Shown here piece by piece: positions 17,352 through 25,476 of a DNA stretch of 41,437 bases. The stretch spans positions 1 to 41,437 of the forward strand of contig JAGXFM010000069.1 in NCBI GenBank assembly GCA_024637215.1, written 5' to 3'. Within the stretch, counting starts at the first letter, position 1. Every line of letters begins with the position of its first letter. A program made the translations under genes and the position numbers. Source of the stretch: Sulfuricurvum sp. (lineage in GTDB: Bacteria > Campylobacterota > Campylobacteria > Campylobacterales > Sulfurimonadaceae). Under the pieces are notes generated by a model, which was given only the letters and a program-made list of their open reading frames with translations, made no database searches and was not told the origin of the DNA.

Positions 17352-18394
17352 TCGAACTTTTCCAGTATCTCATACGCCGTATTGCGTATTGCCGGAGTCT
17401 CCCCTATGTCACGAATAAGACGAACCATCTCCTCTTTTGCCATCCGAAACCCTGCCCCCGCACTGCGGACAACATTCTCTTCCATCATCGTCGAACCCAA
17501 ATCATTTGCCCCATAGAGCAATGCCATCTGTCCGATATACGGTCCTTGTGTCACCCATGAACTTTGAATATTCGGAAAATTGTCCAAGAAAAGACGTGAT
17601 ACCGCTAACAGTCGTAAATAACGGTTAGAAGATTGTTTCTCAATCTCAGGATGCTCTTCCATCAACTGGGTATTTTGTCCCTGAAACGACCACATAATAA
17701 AGGCGCGAAAACCCCCCGTCTCATCTTGAAGATCACGAATCAAATTCCAGTGTTCGATAATCTCTTCATCGGTCTCTACCGTACCGTACATCATCGTCGC
17801 CGTTGACTTAATCCCAAGTTTATGAGCTTGACGGTGAACATCCACCCACTCTAACGAATCCATTTTTTTCGGAGCAATAATATCGCGTACACGGTCACTC
17901 AAAATCTCAGCCCCTGCACCCGGAATGGAAGCCAACCCTTTAGCATGAAGCCGTGATAAACACTCTTGTATCGAGATATGAGAAACTTTGGCAATAAAAT
18001 CGAGCTCAATTGAAGAGAACCCGTGAATCGTTACTGTAGGATATTTCGTATGGATATGCTCTACTAAATCCTCATACCACTCGATTTTGAGTTTCGGGTG
18101 GACTCCCCCTTGGAACAAAATCTGAGTTCCGCCGATTTCGAGCAGTTCGTCGATCTTTTGATCAATCTCCTCGAATGTCAGGACATAGGCATCCTCATCT
18201 TTACCGTGACGGTAAAATGCGCAAAACTTGCAATCAACCCAACAGACATTGGTGTAGTTAATATTACGATCGACAACAAAAGTCGTAACTCCATCCGGAT
18301 GAAGTTCCTTTTTACGAGCCGTTGCCATTTTCCCCAGTTCTTTGAGGTCAGCATGGCGGACTAGTTCGAGGGCTTGTTCTTTAGTAAGACGCAT
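17348..18394 (-). CDS. mqnC: Dehypoxanthine futalosine cyclase (radical SAM)
   Basis: MqnC catalyses the radical-SAM cyclisation of dehypoxanthine futalosine in the futalosine route to menaquinone, the route used by Campylobacterota. The 348-residue protein has the 4Fe-4S motif CWVDCKFC (Cys51, 55, 58) in the CxxxCxxC form. Downstream are QGGVHP, SIPGAGAEILSDRVR and TATMMYGTVET, typical of MqnC rather than its relative MqnE. Length is normal. It lies 6 bases after nusB and overlaps the M16 gene by four bases. Menaquinone would serve the quinone-linked NDH-2-like enzyme encoded nearby. Confidence 0.95.
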   Translation of the reverse strand: MRLTKEQALELVRHADLKELGKMATARKKELHPDGVTTFVVDRNINYTNVCWVDCKFCAFYRHGKDEDAYVLTFEEIDQKIDELLEIGGTQILFQGGVHPKLKIEWYEDLVEHIHTKYPTVTIHGFSSIELDFIAKVSHISIQECLSRLHAKGLASIPGAGAEILSDRVRDIIAPKKMDSLEWVDVHRQAHKLGIKSTATMMYGTVETDEEIIEHWNLIRDLQDETGGFRAFIMWSFQGQNTQLMEEHPEIEKQSSNRYLRLLAVSRLFLDNFPNIQSSWVTQGPYIGQMALLYGANDLGSTMMEENVVRSAGAGFRMAKEEMVRLIRDIGETPAIRNTAYEILEKFE

Positions 18395-18400
18395 AATGGA

Positions 18401-18799
18401 TTATTTATCTTTTGAAATTGCGTCGAGAACGCCATTAATAAACTTCGGTGATTGCTCACTTCCAAATGCTTTCATCACTTCGATTGCCTCGTTAATAATC
18501 ACCGCAGAATCGAGTTCACCGTACATAATTTCATACGCACCCAAACGGAGCGTCGCCCGTTCGATCGAACCGAGACGATCAAAATCCCAATCTTTGAGAT
18601 GTTTTTCAATCGCTTCATCGACTTGTGCCAAATGTTCCGTCACCCCTTTGAACAGATCAAGGGCAAAATCGCGCTGTTTATTACGGATTTTTTTCTCTTC
18701 AAGGATCTCATCACTAAAATCAGAGATAGTCTGGTTTCCCAAATCATACGCGTACAAAAGACTTACTACTGCCATGCGAGCTTGATGTCGTGTTGCCAT
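18401..18799 (-). CDS. nusB: Transcription antitermination factor NusB
   Basis: This 132-residue protein matches NusB throughout: N-terminus [20 protein letters not shown], the helix DKHL-like region KHLKDWDFDRLGSIERATLRL, then VIINEAIEVMKAFGSEQSPKFINGVLDAI. NusB binds boxA RNA with S10 and helps antitermination on rRNA operons. The ATG shares a base with the ribH stop codon, an arrangement seen in many bacteria where ribH and nusB are neighbours. Its partner NusA is encoded about 16 kb away in the same window. Confidence 0.96.
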   Translation of the reverse strand: MATRHQARMAVVSLLYAYDLGNQTISDFSDEILEEKKIRNKQRDFALDLFKGVTEHLAQVDEAIEKHLKDWDFDRLGSIERATLRLGAYEIMYGELDSAVIINEAIEVMKAFGSEQSPKFINGVLDAISKDK

Positions 18800-19269
18800 T
18801 ATGCACCTATTTCCGCATACAAATCTAACATCTCGATAACAACCGTCATCGCTTCAAAGCCTTTATTTCCTGCTTTGGTTCCGGCACGCTCAATCGCCTG
18901 CTCGATGGTATCGGTCGTCAACAATCCGAATGAAACCGGTTTTTTATGTTTCAAACTCACCGTTGCAATCCCTTTAGTCGCTTCAGCCGAAACGTAGTCA
19001 AAATGAGGAGTTGAACCGCGAATCACCGCACCCAATGCACAAACCGCATCGTATTTGCCACTGCTAAGCAATTGCTCGATAACCATAGGAAGCTCAAACG
19101 CACCCGGCGCTAAAACATGAGTCAACTCATCCGCGTTTCCACCATGACGCGCATAGGCATCTTTTGCCCCTTCTACGAGACGATCAACGATAAAATGGTT
19201 CCAACGTGTACTGACAATCGCTACTCTTTTATCCGTGCGAACACGAAGTTGTCCTTCAATAAGTTTCAT
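18799..19269 (-). CDS. ribH: 6,7-dimethyl-8-ribityllumazine synthase
   Basis: RibH condenses the ribityl-uracil and butanone-phosphate precursors to lumazine, the last step before riboflavin. The 156-residue sequence has the family motifs [63 protein letters not shown]. The His in TPHFDYV is in the usual active-site region. I chose ATG 19269 because AAAGGA precedes it by about 8 bases. A TTG at 19275 would overlap the kdsA stop. It lies in an operon between kdsA and nusB. Confidence 0.96.
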   Translation of the reverse strand: MKLIEGQLRVRTDKRVAIVSTRWNHFIVDRLVEGAKDAYARHGGNADELTHVLAPGAFELPMVIEQLLSSGKYDAVCALGAVIRGSTPHFDYVSAEATKGIATVSLKHKKPVSFGLLTTDTIEQAIERAGTKAGNKGFEAMTVVIEMLDLYAEIGA

Positions 19270-19271
19270 TT

Positions 19272-20072
19272 TCAATTTCCTTTAACTGAGTCAATTTTTA
19301 ACAGCGTTTCACTTAACGCTTCAAGTTGTTCTAATTTTAGCATATTCGGTCCGTCACTCAAAGCGCAAATAGGATCAAAATGGGTTTCAAAGAAAAATCC
19401 ATCCACTCCAACCGCTGCTGCCGCGCGAGCAAGGTGAGGAACCATCGAGCTGTCCCCGCCCGTTTTACCTGTACCATTACCCGGCATCTGTACTGAATGG
19501 GTCGCATCGAAAATTACGGGGGCGTATTCACGCATGATGACGAGAGAGCGCATATCGACAACAAGGTTGCCATATCCGAAAGAGGAACCCCGCTCACAGA
19601 GTAAAACACCGTATTTTTGGGAAGCTTCATAACTCACCTCATCGCATCCACGGGTTTTAAGTACTTTCGCCACCGAAAAACGCATATCTGAGGGGGTCAT
19701 AAACTGCCCTTTTTTGATATTAACGATTTTATCCGTTTTGGCCGCCGCGACAAGCAGATCGGTCTGTCGGCACAAAAATGCAGGAATTTGGAGCATATCG
19801 ACCACTTCCGCCGCAAGGGGGACTTGATAGCTCTCATGAACATCGGTGACGATTTTGTATCCAAAATCTTCTTTGACCTTTTGGAGGATTCGAAGTCCCT
19901 CTTCGATCCCAGGGCCTCGATAACTCTCCAATGAGGTACGGTTGGCTTTGTCAAAACTCGATTTGAAATAAAAATCAAAGCGCGGGTCATTTTGATAACA
20001 TTCAAGTGACTTGGCGATTTTAAAAATCGACGCTTCACTCTCGATGACACACGGTCCGGCTAAAAGTATCAT
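19272..20072 (-). CDS. kdsA: 3-deoxy-D-manno-octulosonate-8-phosphate synthase
   Basis: KdsA joins phosphoenolpyruvate and arabinose 5-phosphate to give Kdo-8-phosphate for lipopolysaccharide core. The 266-residue protein begins [13 protein letters not shown]. Cys8 matches the metal-binding Cys of the metal-dependent KdsA class (as in Aquifex and Helicobacter), not the Asn of the metal-free E. coli type. Other signatures are [47 protein letters not shown] and ETHFDP. The start has GAGGAG 6 bases upstream. It leads the six-gene minus-strand run ending at recG. A weak TACAAT -10 candidate lies at 20101-20106. Confidence 0.96.
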   Translation of the reverse strand: MILLAGPCVIESEASIFKIAKSLECYQNDPRFDFYFKSSFDKANRTSLESYRGPGIEEGLRILQKVKEDFGYKIVTDVHESYQVPLAAEVVDMLQIPAFLCRQTDLLVAAAKTDKIVNIKKGQFMTPSDMRFSVAKVLKTRGCDEVSYEASQKYGVLLCERGSSFGYGNLVVDMRSLVIMREYAPVIFDATHSVQMPGNGTGKTGGDSSMVPHLARAAAAVGVDGFFFETHFDPICALSDGPNMLKLEQLEALSETLLKIDSVKGN

Positions 20073-20148
20073 CGGATACTCCTCGATGTTAGTTGATGTA
20101 ATTGTACTGAGAAAAAATTAAAATCCCGTGTGACATTGGGGTTTAGTT

Positions 20149-21348
20149 TTAGAGAGATTCCATCCCTTTAGTGCATTGACGATGAAGAAGATATCGGTAA
20201 CCTCGCATAATCACCCTTTTAACCCAATACCCCAAAAGACCGCTGATCTGAATCACTCCAAAGAGAGAAATTGCGGCGTAATTTCCCCCTAACGCCACCA
20301 TCATCCCCTCCATCCGTATTTTGGCACGTCTCATCTCACGATTCTCAATCGATGCAAGAATATTTTGTGCCGCAAGAGTGCCGCTTTGCTCGGCACTCTG
20401 CGCTGTAGGGGGAAGCAGTTCTCCATCAAATTCTCGAAGCTCGGCAATATCGCCCGCCGCAAAAACCCCGTTATACATCGCTACACGAAGATATTCATCG
20501 ACAATAAGCTGCGACTTTTTATTTTTAGAACTGTTGATCGTCGATGTCAATGTCGAAGCAACAATCCCCCCCGTAAAAATCATAAAATCAAAACAAAGAC
20601 TCTTATTGTTATTTAAAATCAGAGTGTGCTCTTCAACGGAAGTGATACGCGAATGGTTGATGATTTTAACCCCTAACTGTGTCAGTCGTTGGGTCGCTTT
20701 TTGGATCAGATACGATTCCATCCCTTCCAAAACATTTTCATGCGGAATAATTAAAAAAATATGGATATTATCGCAAGTGAGGGTATTGTCCTTATGAAAT
20801 ACGCGGATATAGTGAGCCATTTCAGCAGCAATCTCGACACCGCTCAACCCCCCACCGCCGATAACGACGTTGAAAGGTTCACTGCACCATCCCCCCTCGC
20901 TCTCCATACGTGCATATAATCTCTGCTCAAACTGGTGCTTAAACGAGAGGGCACTGGGGAGGGTTTTCACCCCGTGGGAGTGTTCGCGTAATCCCGGGGT
21001 AGTGCTGTGAAACGCGGTACGACTTCCGGTACAAAGGAGAAGATAATCATACGGATGGCACGAGTTTTGTCCGCTGGCACATTTATTCTCAAAATCGATC
21101 TCTCTCACCGTATCTTTGATAAACGTCACATGCTCACCATAACTGAGAGATAAAGCCACCAAATCGATCGTGACACGGGTCATCGAACACTCATTGGCGA
21201 TCAATTCATACGCTTCTGTCTGGAGATAATGGTAGGGATGTTGATCGATCAAAATGATATCGCATACATTTGATGCGGCTAAAGCTTGAAGTGCTTTTAC
21301 TCCGGCATACCCACCGCCGACAATAATGACACGTTTACGCTGTTCCAT
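20149..21348 (-). CDS. NDH-2-like FAD-dependent NAD(P)H:quinone oxidoreductase
   Basis: This 399-residue protein is a two-dinucleotide-fold flavoprotein. Near the N-terminus it has RVIIVGGGYAG for FAD. A second GGGGLSGVEIAAEM lies in the middle for NAD(P)H. Near the C-terminus is GVFAAGDIAEL, followed by PPTAQSAEQSG, a pattern typical of type II NADH dehydrogenases. The last 50 residues contain a hydrophobic/amphipathic stretch (ISLFGVIQISGLLGYW) that would hold it to the inner membrane. It probably passes electrons from NAD(P)H to menaquinone without pumping protons; the electron donor is inferred. The start at 21348 has AAGAGG 6 bases upstream. The longer reading to 21396 would overlap the neighbouring gene. 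A sulfide:quinone reductase relative is the main alternative. Confidence 0.8.
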   Translation of the reverse strand: MEQRKRVIIVGGGYAGVKALQALAASNVCDIILIDQHPYHYLQTEAYELIANECSMTRVTIDLVALSLSYGEHVTFIKDTVREIDFENKCASGQNSCHPYDYLLLCTGSRTAFHSTTPGLREHSHGVKTLPSALSFKHQFEQRLYARMESEGGWCSEPFNVVIGGGGLSGVEIAAEMAHYIRVFHKDNTLTCDNIHIFLIIPHENVLEGMESYLIQKATQRLTQLGVKIINHSRITSVEEHTLILNNNKSLCFDFMIFTGGIVASTLTSTINSSKNKKSQLIVDEYLRVAMYNGVFAAGDIAELREFDGELLPPTAQSAEQSGTLAAQNILASIENREMRRAKIRMEGMMVALGGNYAAISLFGVIQISGLLGYWVKRVIMRGYRYLLHRQCTKGMESL

Positions 21349-21371
21349 ATTTAGCCTCTTATTTGAAAATA

Positions 21372-22517
21372 TTATAGCGTAATTGATAAGGCACAAACAA
21401 CGGCTGAACTAAACGCCCACTGGAAGTTATATCCCCCAAGTTCCCCTGTCACATCCACCGTCTCGCCGATAAAATAGAGCCCTTTTATTGTGTTACTTTC
21501 CATCGTTATCGGATTAATCTCCTCGCATGCGACTCCACCGCGACATGCTTCGGCTTTGGATAACCCAAACGTTCCTGAGGGTGCCATGGCGTAGTGACGG
21601 ATACTCAAAAGCTTTTCGAATTCCTGCGGATTTAAACGGTTGCACCCTTTGTCTTCCAGCCCTATTGCTTCTAAAAAAGCTTTCATAAACCGTTTAGGAA
21701 GGGGGATAGCCGTAGAGATACTCTTTTTCTCTTTTTTAAGGATGTTCACATCAAAATCGGGGAGAAAATCAATCACGATCTCCCCTCGGTGCCAATAAAG
21801 CGAGGCGGAAAGGACAACGAGACCGCTGATCCCTTTGTGGGCAAAGAGCAAATCCTCATCCAATGTTTTCCCCGCGACATGAATTCGGGCAGGAAAACTG
21901 ATTCCGCTAAGTTCTTTCATCCAAAACTCTTTAGGTTGCAGTGTCAACCCCACCAATGCAGGGGAAAACGGTACGGTTTTTATCCCGTAGCTTTGAGCGA
22001 TTTTCAATCCTATATCACTCGCACCAAGCTCTTTATAACTTGCCCCACCTGTTGCGACAACCACGTTATCGGCGGTAAACTTCCCCTTATCGGTAGTTAC
22101 CACGAACGGATTTTGTCCCTCTACGGAGAGGATTTTATGTCCCAAAAGGAGATCACATCCGCTTGCTTTACCCATCAAAATGGAGATGATCTCATCGGAA
22201 CTTTTCGGACAGAAATAATAGCGCTCTTTACGGATTACGGGACGCAATCCACCTGCTTTGAAATAGTCCAAAAGTGCTTTTTGTCCAAATACCGATAACG
22301 CTTGTTTGACAAGGTTTTCATCTCCGAGGAAATGACTCTCATCGATCTCTACGTTGGTAAGGTTGCATTTGCCTCCGCCGGAAGCTTTGAGTTTCAGCGC
22401 AGGGCGGTTATTCCCCTCGATAATCGCAACAGAGAGGGAACTGTTTAGGCGTACCTGCGCTGCGCACATAAGCCCGCTCGCCCCTGCTCCGAGGATAAGC
22501 ACATCATAGTGTTTCAT
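21372..22517 (-). CDS. BaiN/HI0933-family NAD(P)/FAD-dependent oxidoreductase
   Basis: This 381-residue flavoprotein has the FAD-binding DVLILGAGASGLMCA at its N-terminus, then the family hallmark KASGGGKCNLTN, a middle VVVATGGASYKELG, and a C-terminal GLYFIGETVDVTGELGGYN. These are diagnostic of the HI0933 family (aminoacetone oxidase/BaiN-like). The natural substrate is not known for most members and cannot be told here. The stop of the upstream membrane-protein gene abuts its ATG directly (TAAATG), so the two are probably translated together. Confidence 0.88.
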   Translation of the reverse strand: MKHYDVLILGAGASGLMCAAQVRLNSSLSVAIIEGNNRPALKLKASGGGKCNLTNVEIDESHFLGDENLVKQALSVFGQKALLDYFKAGGLRPVIRKERYYFCPKSSDEIISILMGKASGCDLLLGHKILSVEGQNPFVVTTDKGKFTADNVVVATGGASYKELGASDIGLKIAQSYGIKTVPFSPALVGLTLQPKEFWMKELSGISFPARIHVAGKTLDEDLLFAHKGISGLVVLSASLYWHRGEIVIDFLPDFDVNILKKEKKSISTAIPLPKRFMKAFLEAIGLEDKGCNRLNPQEFEKLLSIRHYAMAPSGTFGLSKAEACRGGVACEEINPITMESNTIKGLYFIGETVDVTGELGGYNFQWAFSSAVVCALSITL

Positions 22518-23087
22518 TTAACGCTTAATCAGTCGAAGTGCCAAGCCCAGAGCCAGCAAAGAAATAGCGATAATATGGTGAGTGTCTAACGTGCGATAAC
22601 CTAGTAAAAGGTGAATAATGACCAGAACGACACCAATGTAGAGAATCTTGTACCATGCTTTGACGTGCGGAGCGATAGAGAGTACCAACAACGCCCCCAA
22701 ACCGACGGTTAAAAAGAGATGGGTAAAAAACAATTTTCCGATATGCCCAAGGGCAAATTGGTGCGACGCGATAAAGAAAATCAGATGCAGTGACGCGTAC
22801 CCGATCGCAAAACCCCCGAGCAGTTTTTTAAACTCCACCAGATCAAATCGGATGTAGGTACGCAGAGGCTGAACCCAAAAAGCGAGGATAAGGAGCCATA
22901 ATGCACTTATTCCTGCAATTTTGGAGAAAAAGTAGAGTTTATTTTTCACAATTGGGAGAGAAGATGAAAAAGCATTTTCACCCCATACGACCAATTCATC
23001 AAACCACACGATCCCCGATCCGTAAAGAAAGAGGATACCCATGAACATCAACGGGATTAAAGCTAAAAGGACAATTATATATCTCAT
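22518..23087 (-). CDS. Ferric-reductase-like / MsrQ-type membrane haem protein
   Basis: This 189-residue protein is almost all membrane helices (about six). His residues lie inside helices (IGYASLHLIFF, THLFLTVG, LVIIHLLLG, DTHHIIAI) where the ferric-reductase-like / MsrQ (YedZ) family binds haem b. MsrQ carries electrons from quinol to the periplasmic methionine sulfoxide reductase MsrP. No msrP is in the window, so the partner is unknown and the exact role is inferred. The gene is first in a minus-strand unit with two flavoprotein genes. That raises the possibility of a redox cluster. Confidence 0.75.
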   Translation of the reverse strand: MRYIIVLLALIPLMFMGILFLYGSGIVWFDELVVWGENAFSSSLPIVKNKLYFFSKIAGISALWLLILAFWVQPLRTYIRFDLVEFKKLLGGFAIGYASLHLIFFIASHQFALGHIGKLFFTHLFLTVGLGALLVLSIAPHVKAWYKILYIGVVLVIIHLLLGYRTLDTHHIIAISLLALGLALRLIKR

Positions 23088-23116
23088 GTTGAAAGTGTAT
23101 CAAATTCTCTCTTGGA

Positions 23117-23122
23117 TATAAT
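23117..23122 (+). promoter_or_regulatory. -10 box of the rimO-tilS unit
   Basis: A perfect TATAAT lies 28 bases before the rimO ATG. No -35 box sits at the usual spacing (TTGAAA at 23089-23094 is too far, 22 bases). This pattern, strong -10 and weak -35, is known for Campylobacterota sigma-70 promoters. Confidence 0.5.
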
Positions 23123-23150
23123 ACGTTACTACTTTTTTCAAAGGGACAGA

Positions 23151-24467
23151 ATGTCTAAAAAGCTTCATATCGTTTCACTCGGTTGTACCAAAAATCTCGT
23201 CGATACTGAGGTTATGCTCGGACGGCTCAAAGATTTTGAAATGACCGATGAGAGCGGTGAGGCAGACGTTATCATCGTCAATACCTGCGGGTTCATCGAT
23301 GCGGCAAAACAAGAGTCACTCAACACTATTTTCAATCTCGACGCAGGACGCAAACGTGATTCGGTTCTCGTAATGGCGGGGTGTCTTTCTGAGCGGTACA
23401 AAGAGGAACTCTCTGCGGAGCTCAAAGAGGTCGATATCTTCACCGGTGTCGGCGATTACGACAAAATCGATGAACTCCTTGCCGCCAAACAAAGCCGTTT
23501 TACCCCTGAGGTCTATCTGATCGACGGTGCAGAGCGGGTCGTGACGGGTTCCACCTACCATGCCTATGTCAAACTCTCCGAGGGGTGCAATCAAGTGTGC
23601 AGTTTCTGCGCCATCCCCTCGTTCAAAGGGAAACTCCATTCACGTGATTTGGATAGTATCGCCCGTGAGGTAGAAGGGTTGGTTGCCAAAGGGTATTATG
23701 ATTTCAGTTTCGTATCCCAAGACTCCAGTTCGTATCTGCGTGATCAAAATACACAAGACGGTCTTATTCACCTTATCAAACGGATCGAACTGATTGATGG
23801 GGTAAAAAGCGCTCGGATTTTGTATCTCTACCCTTCGACCACAACGTTGAAACTGATCAAAACCATCGGTGATTCAAAAGTGTTCCATAATTATTTCGAT
23901 ATGCCGATACAACACATCAACGACGATATGCTTCGCATTATGAAACGTGGATTCGGAAAAGCGAAAACCTTAGAGCTTCTGAGTGCCATGAAAGCACTCC
24001 CTAACGCCTTTATCCGTACCAGCTTTATCGTCGGGCATCCGCAAGAGTCTGAGGCTATGTTCGAAGAGATGGCAGAGTTTGCGCTCAGTTTCGGGTTTGA
24101 TCGCCTCAACGTTTTCAGCTACTCCGACGAAGAGGGGACGAGTGCGTATACGATGGAAGAAAAAATCGCTCCCAAAGTGATCAACGCCCGCGCCAAAAAA
24201 CTGGGAAAAATCGCTTCTAACGTCGAAGTGGAAAGTCTGCAAAAACTCGTTACTCAAGAAATTTCTCTCATCATAGACGGTGAGAGTGACGAGCACGAAT
24301 TCCTCCTAAGCGCGCGCTCTCTCAACTGGGCACCCGATGTAGACGGCGAAATCTACGTCAACGACCGCGAGGTAGAGGGTGAGCTCAATTTCGGTAAAAT
24401 CTACCGTGCCCGTATCACTGAACTTGCACAAACACGCCCTTTGGCGACCGTAACGGGAAATGTCTGA
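23151..24467 (+). CDS. rimO: Ribosomal protein S12 methylthiotransferase
   Basis: RimO is a radical-SAM enzyme that methylthiolates an Asp of ribosomal protein S12. The 438-residue protein has the N-terminal UPF0004 domain with LGCTKNLVDTEVMLG, NTCGFI and AGCLSERY, whose three Cys residues bind the second 4Fe-4S cluster. The radical-SAM motif is CNQVCSFCAIPSFKG. The C-terminal TRAM-like region holds the last 60-70 residues. LGCTKNLVDTE separates RimO from its paralogue MiaB, also present in this window. I chose ATG 23151, preceded by AAGGGA. An in-frame ATG at 23112 overlaps the promoter. It overlaps tilS by 8 bases. Confidence 0.96.
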   Translation: MSKKLHIVSLGCTKNLVDTEVMLGRLKDFEMTDESGEADVIIVNTCGFIDAAKQESLNTIFNLDAGRKRDSVLVMAGCLSERYKEELSAELKEVDIFTGVGDYDKIDELLAAKQSRFTPEVYLIDGAERVVTGSTYHAYVKLSEGCNQVCSFCAIPSFKGKLHSRDLDSIAREVEGLVAKGYYDFSFVSQDSSSYLRDQNTQDGLIHLIKRIELIDGVKSARILYLYPSTTTLKLIKTIGDSKVFHNYFDMPIQHINDDMLRIMKRGFGKAKTLELLSAMKALPNAFIRTSFIVGHPQESEAMFEEMAEFALSFGFDRLNVFSYSDEEGTSAYTMEEKIAPKVINARAKKLGKIASNVEVESLQKLVTQEISLIIDGESDEHEFLLSARSLNWAPDVDGEIYVNDREVEGELNFGKIYRARITELAQTRPLATVTGNV

Positions 24468-25476
24468 ACTCCTTCATCTTGATCTTCTAAAAGAGGGGAG
24501 AGTTCTCCTCGCTTTCTCGGGAGGGGTCGATTCAACCGCCCTCTTCCATCTTCTACTTGAACATAATATTGCGTTTGACATTGCCCATGTCAACTACCAC
24601 ACCCGTTCTTCCAGTGACGCAGAAGAACAAAGTGCAATTGCCCTCGCACAAAAATATAATTTGCAATACTATACCCATTCCTGCCGACTAAAAGGGGCTA
24701 ATTTTGAGTACCGTGCACGTGAAGAGCGCTACCGATTCTTTGATTATTTAATGAAAAAGCACGGCTATACGTATCTCTTGACGGCGCATCAGCTGAATGA
24801 TCGACTGGAATGGCTCATGATGCAGATATGCCGAGGTTCCGGACTACCTGAAATGTTGGGGATTAAATCAAAAGATTCCCGCGAAGATATTGTGATTTTA
24901 CGCCCTTTGTTGGAATGGGACCGAGACTCTATCGAAACGTATCTTCATGAGCGCCTTATCCCTCATCATATTGATGAGAGCAATGCGGATGAACGCTATA
25001 CCCGAAACTTTTTCCGTCATCGCTACAGTGCGCCAATGATGCGTGACTACCGAGATGCCATCCGTCGCAGTTTTCGCTACCTCGAAGAGGACAATGATTC
25101 CCTTATAGATGTGATGGAATTTATAACGGTAGAACAGCTCTCTTATGCCGCCAATCCACCTAATCTTCGCTCGCTTCTCTATGGGATTGATCGCTTTTTT
25201 AAAGCACAGGGTTATCTCCTAAGCCAACACGATAAAGAGGCTCTGAAAAAAGGGGGAGACCATATCATAGGACGTCATACTATAATATCGATTGAACGTG
25301 ATTATACGTTTATCGCTCCGTATGAACATAATGTTGTCATGGATAAAGGGTTTCGTGAGGAGTGCAGAGCGTTAAAAATTGCTTCAAAACTTCGGGGATA
25401 TCTTTATGGTTCCCCGAAGGCTTTCGAGGTTATCCGTCAATTAAAAGGCGTTCCAGCACCTCTTCAATTCGACTGA
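24460..25476 (+). CDS. tilS: tRNA(Ile)-lysidine synthase
   Basis: TilS adds lysine to C34 of the tRNA-Ile CAU anticodon so that it reads AUA. The 338-residue protein has the PP-loop ATP site LLAFSGGVDSTAL near the N-terminus, then DIAHVNYHTR, LLTAHQLNDRLEW and ICRGSGLPEMLGI, all typical of the family. The Campylobacterota form is short and lacks the full C-terminal domains of E. coli TilS. It overlaps rimO by 8 bases and converges on lon. The last 47 bases of tilS are also the last 47 bases of lon on the other strand, and the lon terminator lies within its coding sequence. Confidence 0.94.
   Translation: MSELLHLDLLKEGRVLLAFSGGVDSTALFHLLLEHNIAFDIAHVNYHTRSSSDAEEQSAIALAQKYNLQYYTHSCRLKGANFEYRAREERYRFFDYLMKKHGYTYLLTAHQLNDRLEWLMMQICRGSGLPEMLGIKSKDSREDIVILRPLLEWDRDSIETYLHERLIPHHIDESNADERYTRNFFRHRYSAPMMRDYRDAIRRSFRYLEEDNDSLIDVMEFITVEQLSYAANPPNLRSLLYGIDRFFKAQGYLLSQHDKEALKKGGDHIIGRHTIISIERDYTFIAPYEHNVVMDKGFREECRALKIASKLRGYLYGSPKAFEVIRQLKGVPAPLQFD
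25386..25419 (-). terminator. Intrinsic terminator of lon, inside tilS
   Basis: On the minus strand, 11 bases after the lon stop, CTTCGGGGA pairs perfectly with TCCCCGAAG (9-base stem, 12-base loop) and TTTT follows. The plus-strand arms are 25390-25398 and 25411-25419. The whole structure lies in the tilS coding sequence, which it must satisfy as codons too. On the plus strand no T-run follows, so it should not stop tilS transcription. Confidence 0.75.

Noticed and set aside
20101-20148. Intrinsic terminator for the kdsA-side or NDH-2-like gene
   Set aside because: Only a 3-base CCC/GGG stem can be drawn before the T-rich stretch, too weak to call.
23112-23150. Upstream in-frame ATG for rimO
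   Set aside because: It lies at the -10 box TATAAT and has no ribosome site; the ATG at 23151 has AAGGGA and begins the conserved sequence.
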